A stretch of 49,139 nt of DNA from Lachnospiraceae bacterium (GTDB lineage Bacteria; Bacillota; Clostridia; Lachnospirales; Lachnospiraceae), in the NCBI GenBank assembly GCA_014804695.1, contig JAAUZJ010000048.1:1-49139 (forward strand), in the 5' to 3' direction. This document shows, piece by piece, positions 18,662 through 27,080 of this stretch. A program made the position numbers and the translations under genes. Each line of letters opens with the position of its first letter. Within the stretch, counting starts at the first letter, position 1. The notes beneath the pieces were generated by a model, which was given only the letters and a program-made list of their open reading frames with translations, was not told where the DNA came from and ran no database searches.

Positions 18662-20383
18662 ATGGGTTACAAAGAGCAGTATGAATTCTGGCTGGAAGAT
18701 TCTTATTTTGATGAGAATACCAAACAGGAGCTTCAGGCAATTAAAAGCGACGAGAAAGAAATCGAGGAACGCTTTTACAAGGATTTGGAGTTTGGCACCG
18801 GCGGTTTAAGGGGTATAATCGGCGCAGGTACAAACCGTATGAACATTTACACCGTCCGCAAGGCGACACAGGGACTTGCCAATTACATCAAGAAACAGGG
18901 TGGAGAAAGCAAAGGCGTCGCAATCGCATATGACTCAAGAAGAAAGTCTCCTGAATTTGCTGACGAAGCAGCGCTTTGTCTGGCTGCTAACGGAATTAAG
19001 GCGTATGTTTTCGACTCGCTCAGACCGACACCGGAATTATCCTTTGCACTGCGTACATTAGGCTGTATTTCCGGTATTGTCATTACAGCAAGCCATAATC
19101 CGCCTGAATATAACGGATATAAGTGCTATTGGGAGGACGGCGCACAGGTAGCTGCTCCGAGGGATAAAGAGATCATTACTGAGGTAAATAACGTAACCAA
19201 TTACCATGATGTTAAGACAATGGACAAGAACGAGGCTGTTAAAGCAGGTCTGTATCAGGTAATCGGCAAAGAAATTGACGATAAATACATGGTTGAGCTG
19301 AAGAAACAGATCATTCATCCTGAAATTATAGAGGAAGTTGCTAAGGATATTAAGATTGTATATTCTCCTTTCAACGGTACGGGTAATCTGCCGGTAAGAA
19401 GAATTCTGGATGAGATTGGCTTTAAGAACGTATATGTAGTACCTGAACAGGAGATGCCGGATCCGGACTTTACTACACTGGCGTATCCTAATCCTGAAGA
19501 TCCTAAGGCATTTACGCTTGCTCTTGAGCTTGCTAAGGAAAAGAACGCCGATATCGTGCTTGCAACTGATCCTGACGCCGACAGACTTGGTATTTATGCA
19601 CTTGATACCAAGAGTGGCGAATATGTTCCGTTTACCGGAAACATGTCAGGTATGTTGATTGCAGAATACATTCTCAGAGAAAGAACCGCAACAGGCAGAA
19701 TGCCTGAGAATCCGGCGCTTGTTACTACAATCGTTACAACCAATATGGCTAAGGCTATATCTGATGATTATAAAGTTAAATGCATAGAGGTACTTACAGG
19801 CTTTAAGTACATAGGAGAGCAGATCAAGTTATTTGAGCAGACAGGCTCTAACAACTATGTATTCGGTCTTGAAGAAAGCTATGGCTGCCTTGCAGGAACA
19901 CATGCAAGGGATAAGGATGCTATTGTAGCCGTTATGTGTCTGTGCGAAATGGCAGCATGGTGTAAGAAAAACGGTAAGACTGTATGGGATCAGATGATCA
20001 CTCTGTATGAGAAGTACGGTTATTACAAAGAAAGCCAGTATTCAATCACCATGAAGGGTATTGACGGAGCTAAGGAAATTGCAGATTTGATGAATAAACT
20101 CCGCAGCAATCCTCCTAAGAATTTTGGAGATTTGAAAGTAAAAGAGTTCAGAGATTACGACACCGGAAAGACCTTGAATCTTGAGACAGGAGCCGAAGGC
20201 GAAACAGGTCTTCCGCAGTCCAACGTTCTCTACTTTGATTTAACCAATGATTCATGGTGCTGCGCACGTCCTTCCGGAACCGAGCCTAAGATCAAATTCT
20301 ACATGGGCGTTAAAGGAACCAGCCTTGAGGATGCAGACGCTAAGCTTAACAAGCTGACAGAGGACTTGAAGGCATACTTATGA
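18662..20383 (+). CDS. Phosphohexomutase (phosphoglucomutase/phosphomannomutase type)
   Basis: A 573-residue alpha-D-phosphohexomutase that interconverts hexose-6-phosphate and hexose-1-phosphate through a phosphoserine. The active serine is S144 in TASHNPPEYNGYK, the magnesium loop DPDADR lies at about 303-308, and the phosphate-binding RPSGTEPK at about 536-543. Length fits the long PGM2-like branch typical of Firmicutes (about 570-580). In this locus it would supply glucose-1-phosphate for RfbA. The ATG at 18662 is preferred because GGAGGG sits 7 bases before it; an ATG at 18647 lacks a site. It follows palindromic element B and is followed by a highly structured non-coding region. Confidence 0.93.
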   Translation: MGYKEQYEFWLEDSYFDENTKQELQAIKSDEKEIEERFYKDLEFGTGGLRGIIGAGTNRMNIYTVRKATQGLANYIKKQGGESKGVAIAYDSRRKSPEFADEAALCLAANGIKAYVFDSLRPTPELSFALRTLGCISGIVITASHNPPEYNGYKCYWEDGAQVAAPRDKEIITEVNNVTNYHDVKTMDKNEAVKAGLYQVIGKEIDDKYMVELKKQIIHPEIIEEVAKDIKIVYSPFNGTGNLPVRRILDEIGFKNVYVVPEQEMPDPDFTTLAYPNPEDPKAFTLALELAKEKNADIVLATDPDADRLGIYALDTKSGEYVPFTGNMSGMLIAEYILRERTATGRMPENPALVTTIVTTNMAKAISDDYKVKCIEVLTGFKYIGEQIKLFEQTGSNNYVFGLEESYGCLAGTHARDKDAIVAVMCLCEMAAWCKKNGKTVWDQMITLYEKYGYYKESQYSITMKGIDGAKEIADLMNKLRSNPPKNFGDLKVKEFRDYDTGKTLNLETGAEGETGLPQSNVLYFDLTNDSWCCARPSGTEPKIKFYMGVKGTSLEDADAKLNKLTEDLKAYL

Positions 20384-20388
20384 TAACA

Positions 20389-20541
20389 GTTCAGCCAGAC
20401 CGAATAAGTCTGACAAATCATGCTCGCATGAATTTGACAGACTGATGAAGGTCTGAGGGAACGCCCGTATATGAGCAAAAATAGCTGCGTAGCAGCGGAA
20501 AGCGCTGTAAGCGCGGTTTTGCGAATGGGCGTGGGCTGAAC
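20389..20541 (+). ncRNA. Candidate cloverleaf-like structured RNA
   Basis: A closing stem GTTCAGCC/GGCTGAAC (20389-20396 with 20534-20541) encloses two branched arms. Arm 1 is AGACC/GGTCT (20397-20401, 20450-20454), then AGTCTG/CAGACT (20407-20412, 20438-20443), CAAAT/ATTTG and CATG/CATG with a CTCG loop. Arm 2 is ACGCCC/GGGCGT (20461-20466, 20527-20532), then GCAAAA/TTTTGC (20475-20480, 20517-20522), which holds two hairpins: GCTGC-GTA-GCAGC (20484-20496) and GCGC-TGTAA-GCGC (20502-20514). Every helix was read by eye and is exact. It begins five bases after the phosphohexomutase stop. I know no RNA class with this layout; a mobile repeat is the alternative. Confidence 0.6.
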
Positions 20542-20571
20542 GTGAACGTAAATTATTTAAATAGTAAAGAC

Positions 20572-20603
20572 AGAATCGTCCTGCGCTACATCAGGGCGAT
20601 TCT
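20572..20603 (+). terminator. Strong stem-loop, probable terminator
   Basis: AGAATCGTCCTG (20572-20583) pairs with CAGGGCGATTCT (20592-20603) along 12 positions with one G-U pair. The following bases TATATTAT are AT-rich but not a clean T run, so termination is likely rather than certain. Confidence 0.55.
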
Positions 20604-20610
20604 ATATTAT

Positions 20611-20650
20611 AGCGTGAGAAGAACTTCTAACGCTTGCAGCAAAGACTGCA
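20611..20650 (+). promoter_or_regulatory. Two adjacent hairpins before a GT2 gene
   Basis: AGCGT-G-AGAAG pairs with CTTCT-A-ACGCT (20611-20634), directly followed by TGCAG-CAAAGA-CTGCA (20635-20650). They end 27 bases before the start codon at 20678 and could control translation or stability of that mRNA. No clear promoter was recognised between them and the preceding stem. Confidence 0.45.
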
Positions 20651-20677
20651 GGCTAAGAAAGTAGTATAGGTATTAAA

Positions 20678-22096
20678 ATGAAGAAACGTATACTAAATAT
20701 AAACAATATCAAAAAAATGCTCAATTATCTACGTAAAAACGGCGTAAAGCATGCGTATTATGCTGCAATGGAACGGATAGAAGAAGAAAAAAATTCCGAC
20801 TATATATATGAAAAACCGCCGAAGAGTCTGCTTTTAAAACAAAGAGAGGAAGCCGGAAAACTGCCCTATAAATTCAGTATTGTGGTTCCGGCATATGAGA
20901 CCAAAGAAGAGTATTTGAGAGAACTGATAGATTCAGTGCTTTACCAGAGTTATGAGAACTGGGAACTTATAATTGCAGACGCCAGTTCAGGAGATAGAGT
21001 AGAAAAGGTTGTATCTGAATATCTTGAATCGAGGCATTCCGGATCAGAGGATTTTAAAAGCAGAGAGAAGAGAATAAAATATATAAGACTTACGGAAAAT
21101 AAAGGAATTTCAGAAAATACTAATGTAGGAATAAGGGCAGCCACGGGAGACTATATTGCCCTGTTAGACCATGATGATTTAATAACAGCAGATGCGTTAT
21201 ATGAGATAGCGAGTGTTATTCAAGTGAAAGAAGAGAGGGGCAACCATCCGATTCTGATTTATTCCGATGAAGACAAGTATGACGGGAAAAATGTCAAAGA
21301 ACCACATATAAAGACGAAATTTAATTTGGATTTAATATTATCCAATAACTATATATGCCACTTAATGGTGGTGGAAGCGGCTCATATGAAGGAATTGATG
21401 CTGCGCGGTGAGTATGACGGGGCACAGGATTATGATCTTGTATTGAGAATCGTATCCGGACTTATGGACAGGGCGGAGATTCAGAAATTAAAAGAAAATA
21501 TAATCCATGTTCCAAAGGTGTTGTATCACTGGCGCTGTCATAGAGATTCTACCGCGGAGAATACTGCAAGCAAGTCTTATGCATATGAGGCCGGTAAGAG
21601 GGCATTGGAGGATTTCTGTAAAAACATGAATTGGCAGGTACAAGTTTCACATGCACTGCATCTGGGCTTTTACCGGATTGAATATATACCTGATATGTTT
21701 ACGGTACGCTCCGACGTAGGGATTATAGGCGGAAGCATCTTGGATAAATATAATAAAATAACATCTGGAATGTATAATGAAAACGGCGAGAGAGTGTATA
21801 AGGGACTGCACAAGGAGTATAGCGGAGGAAGCACACACAAGGCATCGTTAGTTCAGGAATGTGCGGCAGTGGATATAAGATGCATGAGGCTTCGCAGTGA
21901 ACTTCAACCCTTATTTGAAAAGATAACAGGCGTATTGTATAAGGAGACCGGAAAACTTAAATTGGCGGATATATCAGGAATTTCCTGTGACGAAGAAGGA
22001 TATAAGAAACTGAGCATAGAACTTTGCAGAGCAGTAGAGAAAAACGGATATCTTGTCGTGTGGAATCCTGAAATTAAAAGGAGATTTAACAAATGA
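20678..22096 (+). CDS. GT2 glycosyltransferase, tandem type with truncated second domain
   Basis: A 472-residue protein. Residues about 65-310 are a complete GT2 domain: FSIVVPAYET, LDHDD as the metal site, and YHWRCHRDS near the end. Residues about 345-420 align with the rear part of the second GT2 domain of the 681-residue enzyme (DVGIIGGSIL against DVGAVGCTLY), but roughly 85 residues holding its nucleotide-binding half are missing. Only the first domain can be active. The start ATG follows a hairpin-rich leader. The end overlaps the next GT2 gene by four bases (ATGA). Substrate unknown; a rhamnan-type sugar is inferred from context. Confidence 0.85.
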   Translation: MKKRILNINNIKKMLNYLRKNGVKHAYYAAMERIEEEKNSDYIYEKPPKSLLLKQREEAGKLPYKFSIVVPAYETKEEYLRELIDSVLYQSYENWELIIADASSGDRVEKVVSEYLESRHSGSEDFKSREKRIKYIRLTENKGISENTNVGIRAATGDYIALLDHDDLITADALYEIASVIQVKEERGNHPILIYSDEDKYDGKNVKEPHIKTKFNLDLILSNNYICHLMVVEAAHMKELMLRGEYDGAQDYDLVLRIVSGLMDRAEIQKLKENIIHVPKVLYHWRCHRDSTAENTASKSYAYEAGKRALEDFCKNMNWQVQVSHALHLGFYRIEYIPDMFTVRSDVGIIGGSILDKYNKITSGMYNENGERVYKGLHKEYSGGSTHKASLVQECAAVDIRCMRLRSELQPLFEKITGVLYKETGKLKLADISGISCDEEGYKKLSIELCRAVEKNGYLVVWNPEIKRRFNK

Positions 22097-23046
22097 AGTC
22101 CACAATTGTAATACCTAATTACAACGGAATACAGTATATAGAGAACTGTCTTAATTCTTTAAAAACTGAAAATGCGAATATAATTGTGGTGGACAATGCT
22201 TCTTCTGACGGGAGTTATGAACTGATAGGTGAGAAATTTCCTGAAGTAGAAACCGTCCGGTTTAAAAATAACACTGGTTTTTGTAAGGCGGTAAATGAAG
22301 GTATTGAATTAGCTGATACAGAGTATGTAATATTCTTAAATAACGATACGGTGGCAGAGCAGGGCTTTGTAAAAGAACTGGAACGTATCATGGATAAGGA
22401 TGATAATATTTTCTCAGCCTCGGCTAAAATGCTTTCGATGCATGAACCGGATAAAATAGATGACGCCGGAGATTTATACTGCGCGCTTGGCTGGGCTTTT
22501 GCAATCGGAAAAGGAAAGCCGGAGATGGAATATAACAAGTGTTATCATATATTTGCAGCCTGTGGCGGGGCTGCCATATACAGGCGCAGCATACTTGATG
22601 AGATAGGAATGTTAGACGAAAATCATTTTGCCTATCTGGAAGATATTGACTTAGGTTATCGGGCGCAGATTTACGGATATCGCAGCGTGTTTGTGCCAAA
22701 AGCCCGCGTTTATCATGCCGGAAGCGCAGCCTCAGGCTCCAGATACAATGCTTTTAAGGCTGATCTGACGGCGAAAAACAGCATTTATATAATTTATAAG
22801 AATATGCCCTTTTTACAGATTATATTAAATCTGCCGTTTTTATTAATGGGATTTTCCGTTAAAATATTATTTTTTATAAAAAAAGGACTTGGAGACGTAT
22901 ATATTAAGGGACTTTTTAAAGGATTTAAGCTGAGTATGTCCGCAGAGGGAAGACGGCATAAGATAAGGTATCAAAAGGATAATTTCATCTCATACTGCCG
23001 TATCCAGCTGCTTTTGTGGGTAAATATGATAAAAAGGTTTATATAG
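22093..23046 (+). CDS. GT2 glycosyltransferase, probable rhamnosyltransferase (WbbL-like)
   Basis: A 317-residue single-domain GT2 enzyme. It begins directly with STIVIPNYNG, carries LNNDT as the metal-binding site and LEDIDLGYR as the base-containing motif, and ends with one or two hydrophobic helices (about 235-265) that would hold it at the inner membrane face. This layout resembles WbbL/RfbN-type rhamnosyltransferases. It starts inside the stop codon of the preceding GT2 gene, so the two are translationally coupled. The exact donor and linkage cannot be told from sequence. Confidence 0.85.
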   Translation: MKSTIVIPNYNGIQYIENCLNSLKTENANIIVVDNASSDGSYELIGEKFPEVETVRFKNNTGFCKAVNEGIELADTEYVIFLNNDTVAEQGFVKELERIMDKDDNIFSASAKMLSMHEPDKIDDAGDLYCALGWAFAIGKGKPEMEYNKCYHIFAACGGAAIYRRSILDEIGMLDENHFAYLEDIDLGYRAQIYGYRSVFVPKARVYHAGSAASGSRYNAFKADLTAKNSIYIIYKNMPFLQIILNLPFLLMGFSVKILFFIKKGLGDVYIKGLFKGFKLSMSAEGRRHKIRYQKDNFISYCRIQLLLWVNMIKRFI

Positions 23047-23055
23047 CTCTCAATC

Positions 23056-23085
23056 TTGACAAGCCTTGCGGCTGTATTGTACTAT
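23056..23085 (+). promoter_or_regulatory. Probable promoter for the initiating transferase gene
   Basis: A consensus TTGACA (23056-23061) is followed after 18 bases by TACTAT (23080-23085), 50 bases before the start codon at 23135. Confidence 0.5.
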
Positions 23086-23134
23086 TAAAGGCAATAGTAG
23101 CAGCCGGACAAAAGAGGTATAAGAGAGGCAAACT

Positions 23135-24544
23135 ATGATTAAAGATAACCAGAAATATTTTAATAGACTGCATCTTTTGGTAGATGCGCTTGTTGTCGCA
23201 CTTTCTTATATATTTGCATGGTATTTGAAATTCGAGAGTCCTTTTACCGATATAGATCCGTCGGTAGGTGTACTTACCATGCAGACGTATTTTGAGCTGC
23301 TTTATTTTATAGTGCCGGGTTATGTGATCTTGTACTATTATTTTCATTTATACACTCCTAAACGTGCCACCGCACACAAGTACGAGATCATCAATATCAT
23401 ACAGGCCAATTCCGTAGGAATCGTCATATTGATGGCCGGTTGGTATGCGATCAAGCAGATAGACTTTTCGCGTACCATGATGGGTATGTTCTATATAATC
23501 AACATTGCGTTTACTACGATATGCCGTTCTCTTATCCGTACAGTTCTCCAGTATTTCAGAAAAAAGGGTTATAACATAAAATATATTCTTCTGGTAGGCT
23601 ATTCAAGAGCAGCGGAGGAATATATTAACAGGATCAATGCCAATCCGCAGTGGGGCTATGTCGTTCGAGGCATTTTGGATGATTCGGTGCCGAGGGGTAC
23701 CGTATATAGGGGGGTAAAGGTTGTTGGCTCAATTGGTAACCTTTTATACATTCTTCCGGAGAACAAACTGGATGAAATCGCCATTACCCTGTCTCTTAAC
23801 GATTATGATAAATTGGAACATATTGTTGATCTATGTGAAAAATCCGGAGTTCATACCAAGTTTATTCCGGACTATAACAGCCTTTTCCCAAGCAGACCCT
23901 ATACTGAAGACTTAATGGGGCTTGCCGTTGTAAATATACGCTATGTTCCTCTTACGAATACTTTAAACTGGATTACCAAGCGGGCTATGGACATTGTGGT
24001 TTCACTTGTGGGAGCGGTTGTTTTTTCTCCTATAATGCTGATCAGCGCTATTGCGATCAAATGCACCAGCAGGGGACCGGTCATATTCAAACAGGAGAGA
24101 ATAGGCCTGCATAACAAGCCTTTTGAAATGTACAAATTCAGAACTATGGAAGTGCAAAGGCCGGATGCTGAGAAAAAAGGCTGGACTATGAAAAATGACC
24201 CTCGTGTCACAAAAGTAGGGAAGCTGCTTCGTAAAACCAGTATGGACGAGCTTCCGCAGCTTTTTAATATATTAAAAGGCGATATGAGCGTGGTAGGTCC
24301 AAGGCCGGAAAGACCGCAGTTTGTCGATCAGTTTAAAGAGGAGATTCCAAGATATATGGTAAAGCATCAGGTAAGACCGGGGCTTACAGGCTGGGCGCAG
24401 ATTAACGGTTACCGTGGTGACACCTCGATTAAGCGCAGGATTGAATATGATATTTTTTATATAGAAAACTGGACGTTATCCTTTGATATTAAAATAATGT
24501 TTTTAACTATATTTAAAGGTTTCATAAATAAAAATGCCTATTAA
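23135..24544 (+). CDS. Polyprenyl-phosphate sugar phosphotransferase (WbaP/CpsE-like)
   Basis: A 469-residue initiating phosphoglycosyltransferase that moves a sugar-1-phosphate from a nucleotide sugar to undecaprenyl phosphate, the first membrane step of glycan assembly. About four N-terminal helices and a Rossmann-like middle (ILLVGYSRAAEEY) precede the catalytic part at about 270-469, which shows RAMDIVVSLVGAVVFSPIM, KFRTM, the DELPQLFNILKGDMS segment and VGPRPERP. The length is that of full WbaP-like enzymes. The gene has its own consensus-like -35/-10 and is followed by an LCP ligase, so start and end of polymer assembly are encoded side by side. Confidence 0.94.
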   Translation: MIKDNQKYFNRLHLLVDALVVALSYIFAWYLKFESPFTDIDPSVGVLTMQTYFELLYFIVPGYVILYYYFHLYTPKRATAHKYEIINIIQANSVGIVILMAGWYAIKQIDFSRTMMGMFYIINIAFTTICRSLIRTVLQYFRKKGYNIKYILLVGYSRAAEEYINRINANPQWGYVVRGILDDSVPRGTVYRGVKVVGSIGNLLYILPENKLDEIAITLSLNDYDKLEHIVDLCEKSGVHTKFIPDYNSLFPSRPYTEDLMGLAVVNIRYVPLTNTLNWITKRAMDIVVSLVGAVVFSPIMLISAIAIKCTSRGPVIFKQERIGLHNKPFEMYKFRTMEVQRPDAEKKGWTMKNDPRVTKVGKLLRKTSMDELPQLFNILKGDMSVVGPRPERPQFVDQFKEEIPRYMVKHQVRPGLTGWAQINGYRGDTSIKRRIEYDIFYIENWTLSFDIKIMFLTIFKGFINKNAY

Positions 24545-24640
24545 AGTTATAATACAATATAAATGGCAGGCTGCTTCTTTATTTAAGCATGGAGTAATTA
24601 TTAAGAATTTATAAATACTTAATGAATACGTCAGAAAATA

Positions 24641-24668
24641 TTGCAATTATTACAAGATGTAGTATAAT
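24641..24668 (+). promoter_or_regulatory. Promoter for the LCP gene
   Basis: TTGCAA (24641-24646) and a consensus TATAAT (24663-24668) are 16 bases apart. The promoter lies upstream of the ATG at 24724 and downstream of an in-frame ATG at 24622, which argues for the later start. Confidence 0.65.
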
Positions 24669-24723
24669 TCTAAGTGGCACATGCTTTATTTTGTTAAAAT
24701 TGGAAATCAAGGGAGTACGTGAT

Positions 24724-25980
24724 ATGACAAAAAATGATAGAGATGCTTATGAAGAAGAAAGAAGACCTGTAAAAAAATCATCGGGGACAAGGTCCTCGGA
24801 AGGCCGGGCTTCGGGAGGGAGAAGTTCAGGTAGTAGATCGTCAGAAGGAAGAAGCTCAGGAGGAAGAAGTTCAAGACCGCCGGAGCGGGAAAATTCAGGA
24901 AGAGGAAACTCTTCCGGCAAGAAGATGAGCAGGAGAGAGAAGGAAAAGAAGAAGAGAAAACGAATAATTCTTTTTATTGCGGAGATATTTGTACTGTTGA
25001 TCATGGTTATGGTGCTTTATTTGACACTATCCGGTGAAAAGACGGAGAGGGTTGAAATAGATTATGAAGATATAATAATCAACGAGACCGTCAAAGAAGC
25101 TGAGGAAACCACCATGAAGGGTTACCGGAACATTGCCTTATTCGGCGTGGATTCCACTACGGGCGCGTTGTCAAAGAATACCCGAAGCGATTCAATTATG
25201 ATCGCATCTATTAATCAGGATACGGGAGAATGTAAATTAGTATCTGTTTATCGTGATACTTATCTGAATCTCAGCAATGATTCGTATAATAAATGTAATG
25301 CCGCATATGCCAAAGGCGGCGCTGAAATGGCAATAAACATGTTGAATATGAATCTGGATATGAATATAAAGGATTTTGTAACAGTTGGTTTTGCAGGTTT
25401 AAGTGAAACGATTGATGCGCTTGGGGGCGTATATATTGACGTAGACGAGGTGGAAATGACTCACTTAAACAGTTATCAGTTATGTATGGCAGATAACCTT
25501 AAACGCAGCTATACACCGGTAACGTCAACCGGATACCAGCTTTTGGACGGACTTCAGGCAACCGGTTACTGTCGTGTGCGCTATGGCGGCGGTGATGACT
25601 TTAGACGTACCGAACGTCAGCGTGAAGTTTTAAGCGCGGTAATGGATCAGGCTAAGAAAGCTTCGGCTACATCATTGCCGAAGATTGCAAGTGATGTTTT
25701 TGATGATGTATATACATCACTTGATTTAAATGACATTGGTGAAGTACTTTTAAATATTGCAGACTATAGTCTTACTGATAAGGCAGGTTTCCCGACTGAG
25801 GAACATAGGGCTACAGGAACCGTTGGTACTAAGGGATCATGCGTTATACCGGTAGATCTTGAGACGAATGTTAAATGGCTGCACCAGTTCTTGTTTGACG
25901 ATTATGATTATGAACCGTCTTCTACGGTTAAGGAGTGCAGCGCTAAAATTGCAGCAGACACTGCCAGCGTCGTAAAATAG
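24724..25980 (+). CDS. LytR-CpsA-Psr family glycopolymer ligase
   Basis: LCP proteins transfer lipid-linked glycopolymers to peptidoglycan on the outer face of the membrane. This 418-residue protein has a basic Ser/Gly/Arg-repeat cytoplasmic tail (about 18-79), one membrane helix (about 80-102) and an LCP domain (about 133-330). Family features are the NIALFGVDS start with its Asp, the TRSDSIMIASIN segment with Arg and Asp, SVYRDTYL, and the late Arg cluster CRVRYGG, then FRRTERQREVL. AAGGGAG lies 8 bases before the chosen ATG. Placed directly after the initiating transferase, it is the likely wall-attachment enzyme for this locus. Confidence 0.92.
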   Translation: MTKNDRDAYEEERRPVKKSSGTRSSEGRASGGRSSGSRSSEGRSSGGRSSRPPERENSGRGNSSGKKMSRREKEKKKRKRIILFIAEIFVLLIMVMVLYLTLSGEKTERVEIDYEDIIINETVKEAEETTMKGYRNIALFGVDSTTGALSKNTRSDSIMIASINQDTGECKLVSVYRDTYLNLSNDSYNKCNAAYAKGGAEMAINMLNMNLDMNIKDFVTVGFAGLSETIDALGGVYIDVDEVEMTHLNSYQLCMADNLKRSYTPVTSTGYQLLDGLQATGYCRVRYGGGDDFRRTERQREVLSAVMDQAKKASATSLPKIASDVFDDVYTSLDLNDIGEVLLNIADYSLTDKAGFPTEEHRATGTVGTKGSCVIPVDLETNVKWLHQFLFDDYDYEPSSTVKECSAKIAADTASVVK

Positions 25981-26068
25981 GTATATTTTTAAAGATTTAA
26001 TATTATATAAAGTAATAGCAAAAGGGGCCGTGTTTGCAGGTCCCTTCATGCTGTTTGGGGGAAAGACA

Positions 26069-27079
26069 TTGTTGAATAGAGTGGATGTGATCATCCCGAC
26101 TTATAAGCCGGACCAGAAATTCCTTAGATTAATGGAAATGCTTGACAAGCAGACGTTGAAGCCGCAGCATATAATAATATTGAATACCGAGCAGAAATAT
26201 TTTGACCGTTTGATCTATGGCACTTCTTTTTCTGAAAAGTATAAAAATGTGTTGGTTAAGCATCTGTCAAAGCGGGAGTACGATCATGGCAAGACCAGAA
26301 ATAAAGGAGTGCGTCTTTCGGATGCCGTTGTCTTTGTAATGATGACACAGGATGCGGTTCCGGCAGATGAATTTATGATTGAAGAACTTGTTAAAGGATT
26401 GGTGCAGAAAAACGTCGCGATATCCTATGGGAGACAGCTTGCAGAGGATGACTGCCGCGAGACGGAGAAGTTTACGAGAAATTTTAATTATCCGGGTGAA
26501 AAGGCGGTTAAAACAAAGGATGATATAGATAGACTTGGAATTAAAACCTTTTTTTGCTCCAATGTGTGTGCGGCATATAAAAGGAAAGTTTTTGATTCAT
26601 TAGGCGGGTTTGTAAAACATACCATATTTAACGAGGATATGATTTTTGCAGCAGGAGCCATAAATGCGGGATATGGGGTTGCGTATGTTCCGGATGCCAA
26701 GGTATATCATTCCCATAATTACAGTAATATGGAACAGTTTCACAGAAACTTTGATTTGGGCGTATCTCAGGCTGACTATCCGGAAATTTTTGCAAAAATC
26801 CCGTCCGAATCGGAGGGAATAAAGCTTGTAAAGCTGACAGCGGCGCATCTGCGTCAGATGAAAATGAAAAGGAAGATACCGGGATTAATTATTAACAGCG
26901 GATTTAAGTATGCGGGCTACCTTTTGGGTAAGAACTATAAGAAACTGCCGAGGAGATTGGTAGTTAAATGTTCGTCGAATAAGGAATACTGGGCCAGGGA
27001 TAATATAATCATGGCAGGCAGTAAGATTGATGCAAGTAAGGGATATGGCAAGTCGGACGAAGAAAAAGGAGGAAAGTAG
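26069..27079 (+). CDS. GT2 glycosyltransferase, probable rhamnosyltransferase
   Basis: A GT2 enzyme of about 336 residues. The catalytic domain begins at once with VDVIIPTYKP. It has YDHGKTRNKG, a motif shared by many rhamnosyltransferases, then MTQDAVP as the metal-binding site and FNEDMIF as the base-containing motif. The start is uncertain: a TTG at 26069 is best placed for the GGGGGAAAG site and gives a normal N-terminus, while an ATG at 26048 would add seven residues. One base separates its stop from glmS, so the two are co-transcribed. Rhamnose as donor is inferred from the motif and the rfb genes. Confidence 0.85.
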   Translation: MLNRVDVIIPTYKPDQKFLRLMEMLDKQTLKPQHIIILNTEQKYFDRLIYGTSFSEKYKNVLVKHLSKREYDHGKTRNKGVRLSDAVVFVMMTQDAVPADEFMIEELVKGLVQKNVAISYGRQLAEDDCRETEKFTRNFNYPGEKAVKTKDDIDRLGIKTFFCSNVCAAYKRKVFDSLGGFVKHTIFNEDMIFAAGAINAGYGVAYVPDAKVYHSHNYSNMEQFHRNFDLGVSQADYPEIFAKIPSESEGIKLVKLTAAHLRQMKMKRKIPGLIINSGFKYAGYLLGKNYKKLPRRLVVKCSSNKEYWARDNIIMAGSKIDASKGYGKSDEEKGGK

Positions 27080-27080
27080 T

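Noticed and set aside
24780..24910. Repeats in the LCP gene as a CRISPR or tandem array
   Set aside because: The repeated units are Ser/Gly/Arg codons of variable spacing within an open frame, without unique spacers.
26980..27080. A glmS ribozyme upstream of glmS
   Set aside because: The preceding glycosyltransferase gene ends one base before glmS and no ribozyme core is visible.
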